From positions 1 to 64,000 of the forward strand of contig JAEUIT010000021.1 in NCBI GenBank assembly GCA_016795035.1: 64,000 bases of DNA. Direction: 5' to 3'. Each line of letters opens with the position of its first letter. The stretch's first letter is position 1. Source of the DNA: Phycisphaerae bacterium. GTDB taxonomy: Bacteria; Planctomycetota; Phycisphaerae; Phycisphaerales; SM1A02. The translations under genes were made by a program, and so were the position numbers. Positions 34,048 to 43,805 of this stretch are shown in pieces. The notes under the pieces are model-generated. The model was given only the letters and a program-made list of their open reading frames with translations. It was not told the DNA's origin and did no database searches.

Positions 34048-34083
34048 GGAAGTCGCCTTCTGAAACGCGCGCCGGGGACGGAC

Positions 34084-35496
<1,413 letters not shown>

Positions 35497-35933
35497 GGTG
35501 GGGCGCTACTTGCGGATTGAGGCGAAAAGGTCGCAGTATTCGGAAGCGCCGCGACATCGGCAAGGCATCCGCGCACGGAGGCCGGATCGCGACGGAAGGT
35601 CGCCGACCCGACGCGCCAAGGACGCGACGTGACGTCCGTGCCAATATGGCAGCAGCCTCTCCGCCGTCGATGAACCTGAGCAGGGGCGTGTCAGGACGCG
35701 TCGAACCGCTCGGCGGAACGTCGCAATCGAGAAAGGCGGTTCGCGACCGGTCACCGCTCGTCCGGCCTCGTTGGGTCGGCGGCACGCCGGTTGCCTACGC
35801 GGCGTCTCCTTCCTCGGGCGATCGCGTGGTGGCGACGCCCATCGGAGCCTCCGGACCGTCAAAGCGGACCGGGTCCGACAGCGCGATCGCTGCTGTCTCG
35901 CCGCCCACCGCTCGATTTCGTCGCCAGATCCGC
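35497..35933. other. Gene-free stretch between asnS and the receiver-like gene
   Basis: The plus-strand frame that ends at 36485 is open through this region, but its product here is Arg/Pro/Ser-rich and looks non-coding, so I start that gene at 35934. The minus-strand frames are equally composition-driven. Promoters for asnS and for the receiver-groES-groEL cluster should lie here. I see no perfect consensus promoter and no CIRCE-type inverted repeat. Confidence 0.4.
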
Positions 35934-36485
35934 ATGACCCTCCGCCTCAGCCAGCCCAACTGGAGTCCCGAAGGCCCGAACGGCAACTCGCCGCCCGGGG
36001 CTCGGACGAGCGCGCCCGGGCCTGCGGCGTCCGGGCCCTCGAAACGCGGTCGGCTGAGCCTAATGGTCACCTACGGCGGCTGGCGCGAGCACGACTTCGC
36101 CGATCAGCTTCCCGCCGTCCTCGGACCGCTCGGCATCGACTGCCACCGCTGCCGCACCGGCGTCGAAGCCACCGAATTCCTCCGCCGCTCGCCGGTGCAC
36201 ATCGCGATCGTCGACGTGTCGATTCCCATGGAAGCCGACTCGCCGCGTTCCGAGCCCGCCGGCCCGCGCGTCCTCCAACTCCTCCGTCGCCTCGAGCAGC
36301 CGCCGCCGACCGTCGTGGTCCGGCCGCCGCAGCCGTGCTTCCGCGATAGCGCGCGAGGCCTGAGCGACGCCCTTCGCGACGGCGCCTTCGCCGTCATCGA
36401 CGGCCCGGTCCGTCTCGAAGGTCTTCTCGAAGTTCTTCGGCGCGTCGTGCGCCGTCACTACCGCGACCACTGGCCTGCGGCATGA
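35934..36485 (+). CDS. Receiver-like protein lacking the acidic pair, upstream of groES
   Basis: The 183-residue product has a Pro/Gly-rich N-terminal 40 residues, then a CheY-like pattern: LMVTYGGW in place of the first strand, LGIDCHRCRTGVEATEFLRR and HIAIVDVSIPM, with an aspartate at the phosphorylation position. The acidic pair that binds magnesium is absent, and the C-terminal part (GAFAVIDGPVRLEGLLEVLRRV) lacks the conserved lysine. It is therefore probably a pseudo-receiver that does not take a phosphate. The start is uncertain, with an ATG at 36063 as alternative. It ends 56 bp before groES on the same strand and may be co-transcribed with the chaperonin genes. Confidence 0.6.
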   Translation: MTLRLSQPNWSPEGPNGNSPPGARTSAPGPAASGPSKRGRLSLMVTYGGWREHDFADQLPAVLGPLGIDCHRCRTGVEATEFLRRSPVHIAIVDVSIPMEADSPRSEPAGPRVLQLLRRLEQPPPTVVVRPPQPCFRDSARGLSDALRDGAFAVIDGPVRLEGLLEVLRRVVRRHYRDHWPAA

Positions 36486-36541
36486 GTGCCTCAGGCTCAC
36501 GTTTCTTTCGCACGTCCCCTGAATCGCTAGGAGATTCTCAG

Positions 36542-36832
36542 ATGAAGGTTCGACCCCTCGGTGACAAGATCCTCGTCAAGCGCGACGAGGCCGCCTCCAA
36601 GACGGAGTCTGGCATTTTTCTTCCGGAGTCCGCCAAGGACAAGCCTAAGCAAGGCAAGGTCATCGCCGTCGGCGACGGCATCCTCAACAAGGAGAACGGC
36701 TCCCGCATCCCGTTCTCGGTCAAGAAGGGTGACTCGGTCATCTTCTCGTCCTACTCGGGCACCGAGGTGAAGATCGACGGCGATCCCTACCTCATCATGA
36801 CCGAGGAAGACATCCTCGGCGTGATCGAGTGA
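36542..36832 (+). CDS. groES: Co-chaperonin GroES
   Basis: GroES caps the GroEL barrel during protein folding. The 96-residue protein starts MKVRPLGDKILVKRDEA, has the mobile-loop segment ASKTESGIFLPESAKDKP that docks onto GroEL, and ends EEDILGVIE. The start at 36542 is supported by AGGAG 8 bp upstream; a frame from 36482 is open but lacks support. I find no CIRCE operator upstream, so HrcA control is not indicated. Two tiny paralogous genes separate it from groEL, which is unusual. Confidence 0.97.
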   Translation: MKVRPLGDKILVKRDEAASKTESGIFLPESAKDKPKQGKVIAVGDGILNKENGSRIPFSVKKGDSVIFSSYSGTEVKIDGDPYLIMTEEDILGVIE

Positions 36833-36897
36833 GATCGTCTCCACGTTGCACCCCGAGAACGCACGACGCACGCGCGATGGCGCATTAGGAGCTGACT

Positions 36898-37125
36898 GTG
36901 GAACGAGGTCCTCTGCTGAAGATCCTCACCGAGATGAAGGGCACGCTCAAGGAGCTTGACCTCATCATCGTCGGCACCTCTGAGCCCATCGAGATTCGCA
37001 ACGTCGTCGATGTCGACGACATGCGCGGCGGCGGCGTGATCAAGGTGACGACGCGACAGAACCACATTTGGATCGAGGCATCGCACGTCGCGATCGCCTA
37101 CCAAGTGCGCACGGACGGGCACTGA
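36898..37125 (+). CDS. Tiny protein A between groES and groEL, 75 aa, unknown
   Basis: A GTG-started gene with a good ribosome binding site (AGGAG, 6 bp spacing). The product has a helical start (LLKILTEMKGTLKELDLII) and a beta-type end (GGVIKVTTRQNHIWIEASHV). I recognise no family. It resembles the next gene along its whole length: both have the helix, then I-K-V-T, H-I/V, I and a closing V-x-I pattern. The pair looks like a tandem duplication. Position inside the chaperonin operon, 65 bp after groES and 1 bp before the second copy, suggests a role with the chaperonin or simple hitch-hiking; nothing in the sequence decides this. Confidence 0.72.
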   Translation: MERGPLLKILTEMKGTLKELDLIIVGTSEPIEIRNVVDVDDMRGGGVIKVTTRQNHIWIEASHVAIAYQVRTDGH

Positions 37126-37126
37126 C

Positions 37127-37330
37127 ATGCAGGCACCGCAGTTACGCAAGGCACTCGGCGAACTGAACGGACTGCGCGACCTTCGGATCGAGTTCGACTT
37201 CGCGTCGAGCTGCATCGTGAAGAAGGCCTTGCTCATCCCCGAAGAGGCCGACGGGCTGATCAAGGTGACGGACGGGTCGCACGTGTACATCGTCGACGCC
37301 GAACGAGTCTCCTGGATAGAGATCGGCTGA
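37127..37330 (+). CDS. Tiny protein B between groES and groEL, 67 aa, paralogue of A
   Basis: Begins one base after the stop of the preceding gene, so translation is coupled. The product runs [19 protein letters not shown], a variable middle, then [25 protein letters not shown]. The core L-x-E-L/M-x-G...IKVT...H-V/I-x-I...V matches the upstream protein, though overall identity is modest. The C-terminal beta hairpin is the best conserved part. Function unknown. It ends 43 bp before groEL, so groES, both small genes and groEL form one unit on the plus strand. Confidence 0.72.
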   Translation: MQAPQLRKALGELNGLRDLRIEFDFASSCIVKKALLIPEEADGLIKVTDGSHVYIVDAERVSWIEIG

Positions 37331-37373
37331 TCGGTCCCAAACGAACCAACACCCATTTCTAGGAAACTGATCC

Positions 37374-39014
37374 ATGGCTGCTAAGCAAATTGCATATGAG
37401 AACGATGCGCGTGAGCGCATCCTCCGCGGCGTCCAGAAGCTCGCGAAGGCCGTCAAGGTCACGTTGGGCCCGAGCGGCCGCGTGGTTGTCCTCGAGAAGT
37501 CGTTCGGCGCCCCGACCGTCACCAAGGACGGCGTCACGGTTGCCAAGGAAATCGAGCTCGAGGATCCCTACGAGAACATGGGCGCGCAGATGGTGAAGGA
37601 AGTCGCGAGCAAGGCGTCGAAGGACGCCGGCGACGGCACCACCACCGCGACCGTGTATGCCGAGGCCATCTATCAGGAAGGCCTGAAGAACATCACCGCC
37701 GGCGCCAACGCGAACGCGGTCAAGCGCGGCATCGATCGCGCCGTCGAGGTCATCATCGACGAGCTCAAGCGGCTCTCGAAGCCCGTCAAGAATTCGACCG
37801 AGATCGCGCAGGTCGGTTCGTGCTCCGCGAACCAGGACATGCAGATCGGCAAGATCATCGCCGAGGCGATGGACAAGGTCGGCAAGGACGGCGTCATCAC
37901 CGTCGAAGAAGGCAAGAGCCTCGAGACCGAGGTCGAGCTTCTCGAAGGTATGCAATTCGACAAGGGCTACCTCAGCCCGCACTTCGTCACGAATGCCGCC
38001 TCGATGGAGTGCGTGCTCGAAGACTGCTACGTCCTTGTCTATGAAAAGAAGATCTCGTCGGCGAAGGACCTTCTCCCTGTCCTCGGCAAGATCGCCGAGA
38101 GCGGCAAGTCGATCCTGATCATCGCCGAGGAAATCGACGGTGAAGCGCTCGCGACCTTGGTCGTGAACAAGCTCCGCGGCGTCCTCAAGGTCTGCGCCGT
38201 CAAGGCGCCGGGCTTCGGCGATCGTCGGAAGGCCATGCTCGAGGACATCGCCGTCCTCACCGGCGGCACCGCGATCATGGAAGAGCTCGGCATCCAGCTC
38301 GAGAACGTCTCGCTCGGCGAACTCGGCCGCGCGAAGAAGATCACGGTCGACAAGGACAACACGACGATCGTGGAAGGCGCCGGCAAGACGAAGGACATCC
38401 AGGGCCGCATCGAGCAGCTCAAGGCGCAGATCGAGCAGACCTCGAGCGATTACGACCGCGAGAAGCTCCAGGAGCGCCTCGCGAAGCTCGCCGGCGGCGT
38501 TGCCCAGATCAACGTCGGCGCTGCGACCGAAGTCGAGATGAAGGAGAAGAAGGCTCGCGTCGAGGACGCCCTTCACGCATGCCGCGCGGCCGTCGAGGAA
38601 GGCATCCTTCCGGGCGGCGGCGTGTCCGTGCTCCGGGCTCGTAAGGGCCTCGAGAAGCTCCGCAAGGCGCTCGTCGGCGACGAGAAGGTCGGCGCGGACA
38701 TCATCTTCCGTGCGCTCGCCGCCCCGGCGAAGCAGATCGCCGCGAACGGCGGTCTCGACGGTTCGATCGTCGCGCAGAAGGTCGAAGACTCGACCGACAC
38801 GAACTTCGGCTTCAACGCCCTCACCGGCGAATACGAAGACCTCGTGAAGGCCGGCGTGATCGTGCCGACGAAGGTCGAGCGCGTCGCACTTCAGAATGCG
38901 GCCAGCATCGCTGGTCTCCTCCTGACGACCGATTGCGCGATCACCGAGATCAAGGAGAAGAAGGCCAAGTCCCCGGCTGGCGCAGGCGCCGGCATGGACG
39001 ACATGGACTATTGA
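37374..39014 (+). CDS. groEL: Chaperonin GroEL
   Basis: A 546-residue group I chaperonin subunit. The ATP site shows [13 protein letters not shown] and [11 protein letters not shown] with the catalytic aspartate; the apical and intermediate domains read [26 protein letters not shown] and [20 protein letters not shown]. The C-terminus ends [10 protein letters not shown] and lacks the GGM repeats of typical GroEL, a change seen in secondary or divergent copies. AGGAA lies about 10 bp before the ATG. A hairpin terminator follows 48 bp after the stop. Confidence 0.97.
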   Translation: MAAKQIAYENDARERILRGVQKLAKAVKVTLGPSGRVVVLEKSFGAPTVTKDGVTVAKEIELEDPYENMGAQMVKEVASKASKDAGDGTTTATVYAEAIYQEGLKNITAGANANAVKRGIDRAVEVIIDELKRLSKPVKNSTEIAQVGSCSANQDMQIGKIIAEAMDKVGKDGVITVEEGKSLETEVELLEGMQFDKGYLSPHFVTNAASMECVLEDCYVLVYEKKISSAKDLLPVLGKIAESGKSILIIAEEIDGEALATLVVNKLRGVLKVCAVKAPGFGDRRKAMLEDIAVLTGGTAIMEELGIQLENVSLGELGRAKKITVDKDNTTIVEGAGKTKDIQGRIEQLKAQIEQTSSDYDREKLQERLAKLAGGVAQINVGAATEVEMKEKKARVEDALHACRAAVEEGILPGGGVSVLRARKGLEKLRKALVGDEKVGADIIFRALAAPAKQIAANGGLDGSIVAQKVEDSTDTNFGFNALTGEYEDLVKAGVIVPTKVERVALQNAASIAGLLLTTDCAITEIKEKKAKSPAGAGAGMDDMDY

Positions 39015-39062
39015 TCCATAGCGCCGAGGGGCGCGACGGCATCACGTTCCTTCGAACACAAC

Positions 39063-39096
39063 GGGGCGGAATTCGAGCGTGCTCGGGTTCCGCCCC
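39063..39096 (+). terminator. Hairpin terminator after groEL
   Basis: GGGGCGGAA at 39063-39071 pairs with TTCCGCCCC at 39088-39096, and the inner CGAG/CTCG adds a second stem. The tail is TTCTC, only moderately T-rich. It starts 48 bp after the groEL stop and ends 3 bp before the end of the convergent minus-strand gene, so it may serve both. Confidence 0.75.
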
Positions 39097-39099
39097 TTC

Positions 39100-40554
39100 T
39101 CATGCGCCGTGTTCGCTCGACATTGCAGCCACGAAGGCGTCAAGTCGCGCCAGCAGCTCGTCGCACCGCGCGCGAATTCCCGGCACCTTCCTGAGGATGG
39201 CCGAGATCTCGGCACGCTCCGGCGGCCGCACGATGGTACGGATGGCGACGAGCGCGCGAGCGTCAACGTCGGCTGCATCGCGACACTGGCGCAGGGTGCG
39301 AATGACTCGCTTCGCTATTTCGGCCTTCGCAGCGCGCAGCGATTCCAGCGGCGCGCGATCGCCTCCGCGTCGAAGGTTCTCCGTCGCCCTTTCGATCGCC
39401 GCGGTCCACGAACGAACCTGAAGGCCGAACTCCCTCGTCCGAGCCGCTGCATGACTGATGCCGTGTCGCCGCATCCTGAGGATCAACTCCACGTTGCGGC
39501 GAATGAACGCCTCACGCGCCGCCTTCGACATGAGCGCCGCCGATGTCAGCGTGGCGCCCTGGTTGGACTCCCTCAGACGGAGGAGATAGTCCTCGCCAAA
39601 CCTCATCCCAAAGGGCAACAGCGATTCGAAAGCCGCAGTGGGCCTCGCGAGATCGAGCGACTCGAGATCCACGTTCGCCGGAAACCCGACATAGAGGAAC
39701 TCGACATTGTCCGGAGCGATCGTCCCGCGCAGGAAGCGCTCGACGACCATCAGGTGAAGAATGAGCCTCGTTGGTGAGGCAGGTCCGTCGGACTGGAATC
39801 GGACGCCGACAGGCCGTGCCTGCACGAGAAGCGGTATCGAGTACGACTCGTCTCGGTTCCCTATCGACGCCTGAGTCCGTTGGCGACGCGTTTCAGGTTC
39901 GATCGCCTTGGCGAGACGTCGATCGAGGTCCGCTACGGCACGCGAGGACTCTGCCGCCGCAAGCACGATGTCGTCTATTCGCTTCTGCTGCCCACGCAAC
40001 GCGGATCCGCGAATGCGGGTCATGCGCTCGACAACATTGGCGGCGACACGGAGGTTCGATGCCGTAGCGACGGTCGCCATTCGAACGGAATGGACGAAGT
40101 TCGAGCGGTCTTCTGTCGGCATCGCCAGCGCTCTCGTGCACATCTCGGCGTGCAGGACGAGCCGCTCGAGATGCGCCGACTGCCCGGCGAGAATCGGGCT
40201 GATGTGTGTCCGAAGGAATCGTTGGCGTGACGTCGGATTGAAGCGCTCTATCGAGACGACGGCACGTATCTCGTCATCACCGGAAACGCGCACGAGGTAG
40301 TCGCGTCCAGGCGCGACGCCCTTCGGAAGCAAAGAGACGATCGCGCCGAGCGGATCGTTGTCGCGTACCACGCGCGGATCGACGTCGCGGGTAAGAATGC
40401 CGCACAGGAGCGAGCGCGGCGGCCATCCCGCCCGAAGCGAGTAGTCCTCACGAACGAGGAACTGGACCACGAGCGTCAACAGGCCGTCTTCCCAGTCTCG
40501 TTCGACGAATGCCGAGACCAGCCGTCCCGCAAAGTGCTCGACCGCTTCACCCAT
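39100..40554 (-). CDS. Hypothetical 484-aa protein with internal duplication
   Basis: I recognise no family. There is no signal peptide or membrane span. Two halves resemble each other: GAIVSLLPKGVAPGRDYLVRVS near residue 70-90 and AFESLLPFGMRFGEDYLLRLRE near residue 310-330. After each, a long charged helical stretch follows (RQRFLRTHISPIL and AREAFIRRNVELILRMRRHG). The protein is rich in Arg, with coiled-coil-like regions near 180-230 and 360-440. The duplicated element could be a PilZ- or STAS-sized module, but I have no motif to support either. It is 25 bp upstream of the small membrane protein's end, on the same strand as that gene. Confidence 0.68.
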   Translation of the reverse strand: MGEAVEHFAGRLVSAFVERDWEDGLLTLVVQFLVREDYSLRAGWPPRSLLCGILTRDVDPRVVRDNDPLGAIVSLLPKGVAPGRDYLVRVSGDDEIRAVVSIERFNPTSRQRFLRTHISPILAGQSAHLERLVLHAEMCTRALAMPTEDRSNFVHSVRMATVATASNLRVAANVVERMTRIRGSALRGQQKRIDDIVLAAAESSRAVADLDRRLAKAIEPETRRQRTQASIGNRDESYSIPLLVQARPVGVRFQSDGPASPTRLILHLMVVERFLRGTIAPDNVEFLYVGFPANVDLESLDLARPTAAFESLLPFGMRFGEDYLLRLRESNQGATLTSAALMSKAAREAFIRRNVELILRMRRHGISHAAARTREFGLQVRSWTAAIERATENLRRGGDRAPLESLRAAKAEIAKRVIRTLRQCRDAADVDARALVAIRTIVRPPERAEISAILRKVPGIRARCDELLARLDAFVAAMSSEHGA

Positions 40555-40579
40555 GGGTCGCGTATCTCGTTTACGTCAC

Positions 40580-41011
40580 TCAGAGTAGATGCAGCGACCG
40601 CGCCGCAAGATAGACGCCCTCTGCCACGAGGCCGGCGGCAATCGCGATCGTCACGATGATGACCCACCGTCGTCGCCGCACCTTCGGCACGTCGACCCAG
40701 CAGCGGCCGTCGTCGAGCCGAACGACGAGTCCCCTCTGCAACGCGGAGTCGAGTTCGTGAAGCCGCACGATCTTCGCGGTCTGCGGCTTGAGCGCCGTCT
40801 CGGGCGACGTCGCGCCGGCCGCGATGAGACGCCCGATTGGACCGGGCGGCGACTTGCGCATCAAGATCAACACCATCACGACGGAGATGAGGCCGCCGAA
40901 CGCGCCGCCCATTCCGCCCATGCCACCGGGAGGGTTTCCTTGCCCAAGCACCATCGCATCGAGCGTAACGCCTCCGCGAGTCTTGGCTGCAACGTCGTCG
41001 CGTGGTGACAC
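40580..41011 (-). CDS. Hypothetical membrane protein, 143 aa
   Basis: Two hydrophobic segments are present, one near the N-terminus (FGGLISVVMVLILM after a Gly/Met-rich stretch) and one at the end (WVIIVTIAIAAGLVAEGVYLA). Between them is a soluble part with a basic patch (VRRRRW). No family is recognised. The GTG start at 41011 is uncertain; an ATG at 40954 would begin with MVLGQGN and the Gly/Met-rich region. It lies between the prepilin-like gene terminator and the 484-residue hypothetical gene, on the same strand as both. Confidence 0.6.
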   Translation of the reverse strand: MSPRDDVAAKTRGGVTLDAMVLGQGNPPGGMGGMGGAFGGLISVVMVLILMRKSPPGPIGRLIAAGATSPETALKPQTAKIVRLHELDSALQRGLVVRLDDGRCWVDVPKVRRRRWVIIVTIAIAAGLVAEGVYLAARSLHLL

Positions 41012-41044
41012 GCGCGACGCTCCATCGAAAGGTCCAAAAACGAA

Positions 41045-41076
41045 CCGCCCCTCCCATCGTGTGATGGGAGGGGCGG
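41045..41076 (-). terminator. Strong hairpin terminator after the first prepilin-like gene
   Basis: CCGCCCCTCCCATC at 41045-41058 pairs perfectly with GATGGGAGGGGCGG at 41063-41076 (14 bp) around a GTGT loop. On the minus strand it is followed by TTCGTTTTTGG, giving a T-rich tail. It begins 47 bp after the stop of the gene at 41123-42208. Confidence 0.9.
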
Positions 41077-41122
41077 CCTTGTTTACGCGTAGGTCGCTAG
41101 GCGACCGTTGTCTTCTCGACGA

Positions 41123-42208
41123 TTACTTCGCGCCGATCGTGTCACGACCGAGGATGCCGTTGGTCGTGGCGATGTGGTACGAGGTGTCGACGAGGAAGTC
41201 ATACGACTGCGCGCCGTAGTAGCCGTCAGCGCCCCAGACACCGCGGTGCCAGAGGCCCTTCTCAGCCATGCCCGGAACGTTCGCGTTGTTGCCCTTCGCG
41301 CGGGTATCCGATTCCATGGCGTCGGCGACGCTCATGATCGCGATGTGACCGTCGAAGAAGAGCGTCGCGGGGGCGCTGTTGTAGCCGTGGTTGAAGTACC
41401 AGGGCTCATTGCCACCGGCGAAGTTCGGGTTGACCTGGCCTTCCGCATTCTGGAGCCACGAGTGCTCGATCATGCGGGTCTTGAGGTCGGGGTAGCGCGA
41501 CTGACCAACGGCCGGGCTGCGGTAGCCACCGGCGACCGAGTTCGGATTCTTGTAGCCCTTGTCGCTGAAGATTTCCGGCGCCCACATGGCGGCGGGGCTC
41601 CAGCAGTAGGTGCTGAACGAGACTTCCTGGTTCACGGTCGTGAACTGGTCGGGGAGCGACCAGTACTTTTCAGCGACGTTGATGTTGATCTTGTCCTTCG
41701 GCGCCCAGTAGACCGGGTCGTAGAACTTGTTGTTGACGTAGCCGGCGAACGACTTGACGTTCGGCAGACGGAACGAACCGAACTTGTCGTTCGGGCCGCC
41801 GATTTCGATCGGCTTGTAGACCGACCAGTTCTGGCCGCACGAGCCAGGGAAGCCCGAGCAGAGGCCGCCGCCGAGGAAGTAGCCCCACATCGCGCCGTTG
41901 GCCGCCCAGCCGAGAAGCTGCTGCGGGGGGCACGCGATGGTGGTGACGTACGTCTGGCAGTTGCCGTTCACAAGACCGGCGTCGTCCGGGCACGCCGTGA
42001 ATTGACGGTCGTTCCAGTCCGCACCGTACGCCGCGTTCGCAGCGCCGAGGTTGCGGAGGTTGCCGAGCGATTGCGTGACGAGAGCTGCATCGCGGGCCTT
42101 GCCGATTGCCGGCAGGAGGATCGCGATGAGGAGTGCGATGATCGAAATGACCACCAGCAGCTCAACGATGGTGAAACCCAAACCAACCCGTGTGTGACGC
42201 GTGCGCAT
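41123..42208 (-). CDS. Prepilin-type N-terminal cleavage protein, copy 1
   Basis: The N-terminus is a type IV prepilin/pseudopilin leader: a short basic stretch, the cleavage glycine and [20 protein letters not shown] with glutamate at position 5 of the mature form. A prepilin peptidase would cut after the Gly. The globular part of about 330 residues has several Cys pairs and the H...FFDGH motif ([18 protein letters not shown]) common in planctomycete secreted prepilin-like proteins. The ATG at 42208 is preferred over 42217 because AAGGG lies 9 bp before it. It is about nine-tenths identical to the gene at 42696-43805, so the two arose by recent duplication or are kept alike by gene conversion. 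Confidence 0.9.
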   Translation of the reverse strand: MRTRHTRVGLGFTIVELLVVISIIALLIAILLPAIGKARDAALVTQSLGNLRNLGAANAAYGADWNDRQFTACPDDAGLVNGNCQTYVTTIACPPQQLLGWAANGAMWGYFLGGGLCSGFPGSCGQNWSVYKPIEIGGPNDKFGSFRLPNVKSFAGYVNNKFYDPVYWAPKDKININVAEKYWSLPDQFTTVNQEVSFSTYCWSPAAMWAPEIFSDKGYKNPNSVAGGYRSPAVGQSRYPDLKTRMIEHSWLQNAEGQVNPNFAGGNEPWYFNHGYNSAPATLFFDGHIAIMSVADAMESDTRAKGNNANVPGMAEKGLWHRGVWGADGYYGAQSYDFLVDTSYHIATTNGILGRDTIGAK

Positions 42209-42579
42209 GGCATGCATCCCTTCTGCGACCGGTGAGGCCGCAACATCGAAGTACGTCTACGAACACGTTCGTCTGCGCTCTCGATGAACGAGATCGCTGT
42301 CGCCGCTTGTTCAGTCGTACTTCAGACGAATGACGGAGAGAACTCCGCCAGGTGCAGGTCCCGAAGACATGGTGCCGAACCTGCTGAACGGGGCCGCGCG
42401 AGGCGCGGTCGGCATGTGCATTCTGTCACCAATCGACCCTAGAGGACAAGCGCGAGAAGCTCAATCTGCAAAAGATCTTGCGATCGAGTGCAACTCCCTA
42501 TCGCAGCCGCCGTCGGGGGGGCGGGCGGCGGGTGGATACCTGCCTTCGGTCGTCCCTTGTCGCCAAGCGCAAAAAAGCA
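42209..42579. other. Upstream region of prepilin-like copy 1
   Basis: These 371 bp between the start of copy 1 and the terminator of copy 2 hold no gene I can support; an 88-codon frame at 42330-42596 is not gene-like. A conserved 31-nt hairpin element lies at 42354-42384. The promoter of copy 1 must be in this region; I cannot identify its boxes. Confidence 0.45.
42354..42384 (-). promoter_or_regulatory. 31-nt hairpin element upstream of prepilin-like copy 1
   Basis: On the plus strand the element is GCAGGTCCC, 11 variable bases, then GCCGAACCTGC. The ends GCAGGT and ACCTGC form a 6-bp stem. The same element with the same length occurs at 44071-44101, upstream of the second prepilin-like copy. 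Its start is 146 bp upstream of this gene. Shared position and exact flanks suggest a common regulator site or leader structure, but tandem duplication alone could also explain it. Confidence 0.5.
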
Positions 42580-42608
42580 CCCGCCCCCGAGAGTGACTCG
42601 GGGGCGGG
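42580..42608 (-). terminator. Hairpin terminator after the second prepilin-like gene
   Basis: CCCGCCCCCGAG (42580-42591) pairs perfectly with CTCGGGGGCGGG (42597-42608). On the minus strand the stem is followed by TGCTTTTTTGCG, with a run of six T. It lies 88 bp after the stop of the gene at 42696. A smaller hairpin (CCTCAC/GTGAGG, about 42618-42638) lies between the gene and this terminator. Confidence 0.9.
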
Positions 42609-42695
42609 CTGACCCGGACCCTCACGTGGCAGTGAGGGGTTTGTTGGAGACGGGGGACTACTGAGCGATCCGCGTCTCGCGGAGCCGTGTCGGGA

Positions 42696-43805
42696 TTACT
42701 TCGCGCCGATGGTGTCGCGGCCGAGGATGCCGTTCGTCGTGAGGATGTGGTACGAGGTGTCGACGAGGAAGTCGTACGACTGGGCGCCGTAGTAGCCGTT
42801 CGCGCCCCAGGTGCCGCGGTGCCAGAGGCCCTTTTCGGTCATGCCGGGGACGTTGGCGTTGTTGCCCTTCGCACGGGTATCCGACTCCATGGCGTCGGCG
42901 ACGCTCATCATCGCGATGTGACCGTCGAAGAAGAGCGTGGCGGGGGCGCTGTTGTAGCCGTGGTTGAAGTACCAAGGCTCCTTGCTGCCGGCGAAGTTCG
43001 GGTTGATCGCGCCTTCCGCGTTCTGAAGCCACTGGTGCTCAATCATGCGGGTCTTGAGGTCCGGGAACCGAGACTGGCCGACCGCCGGGCTGCGATAGCC
43101 GCCGGGGAAGGTGTTCGGGTTCTTGAAACCCTTGTCGCTGAAGATCTCCGGTGCCCACATGGCGGCGGGGCTCCAGCAGTACGTCGAGAACGAGATCTCG
43201 CCGTTGTCGCCGTTGAACTCGTCGGGGAGCGGGAAGTACTTCTCGGCGAGGTCGAGGTTGATCTTGTCCTTGGGTGCCCAGAAGACGGGGTCGTAGTACT
43301 TGTTGTTCACGTACGACGAGAACGACTTCACATTGGGCATGCGGAACGAACCGAACTTGTCGTTCGGGCCGCCGAACTCGAGCGGCTTGTACACCGACCA
43401 GTTCTGGCCGCAGGAGCCGGGGAAGGCCGAGCAAAGGCCACCACCGAGGTAGTAGCCGATCATCGCGCCTTGCGCCGTCCAACCGAGCAACTGCTGCGGC
43501 GGGCAGGCGATGGTGGTGACGTACTGCTGGCAGTTGCCGTTCACGAGACCGGCGTCGTCGGGGCACGCCGTGAACTGACGGTCGTTCCAGTCCGCGCCGT
43601 ACGCCGCGTTCGCGGCGCCGAGATTGCGAAGGTTGCCGAGCGACTGCGTGACGAGTGCCGCGTCACGCGCCTTGCCGATGGCGGGCAAGAGGATCGCGAT
43701 GAGAAGCGCGATGATCGAGATGACAACGAGGAGCTCCACGATCGTGAAGCCTCGGGCATGCGCGTGCCGGCGCGCATCCATCCAACTGTTCCGTGTCCTA
43801 AACAT
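42696..43805 (-). CDS. Prepilin-type N-terminal cleavage protein, copy 2
   Basis: This is the second of two near-identical genes (369 residues). It has the same leader ([20 protein letters not shown]) after a His/Arg-rich pre-sequence, the same Cys-rich globular domain and the same FFDGHI motif. The ATG at 43805 is chosen because AAAGGA lies 5 bp upstream; the frame is open to 44063 but that extension precedes the ribosome binding site. Differences from copy 1 are scattered, and cluster in the segment around residues 190-215 ([15 protein letters not shown] versus [15 protein letters not shown]). It has its own terminator and upstream hairpin, so each copy is an independent unit. Confidence 0.9.
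   Translation of the reverse strand: MFRTRNSWMDARRHAHARGFTIVELLVVISIIALLIAILLPAIGKARDAALVTQSLGNLRNLGAANAAYGADWNDRQFTACPDDAGLVNGNCQQYVTTIACPPQQLLGWTAQGAMIGYYLGGGLCSAFPGSCGQNWSVYKPLEFGGPNDKFGSFRMPNVKSFSSYVNNKYYDPVFWAPKDKINLDLAEKYFPLPDEFNGDNGEISFSTYCWSPAAMWAPEIFSDKGFKNPNTFPGGYRSPAVGQSRFPDLKTRMIEHQWLQNAEGAINPNFAGSKEPWYFNHGYNSAPATLFFDGHIAMMSVADAMESDTRAKGNNANVPGMTEKGLWHRGTWGANGYYGAQSYDFLVDTSYHILTTNGILGRDTIGAK

Noticed and set aside
36486..36541. CIRCE operator upstream of groES
   Set aside because: I looked for TTAGCACTC-N9-GAGTGCTAA and found no copy or near copy between the receiver-like gene and groES or in the upstream gap.
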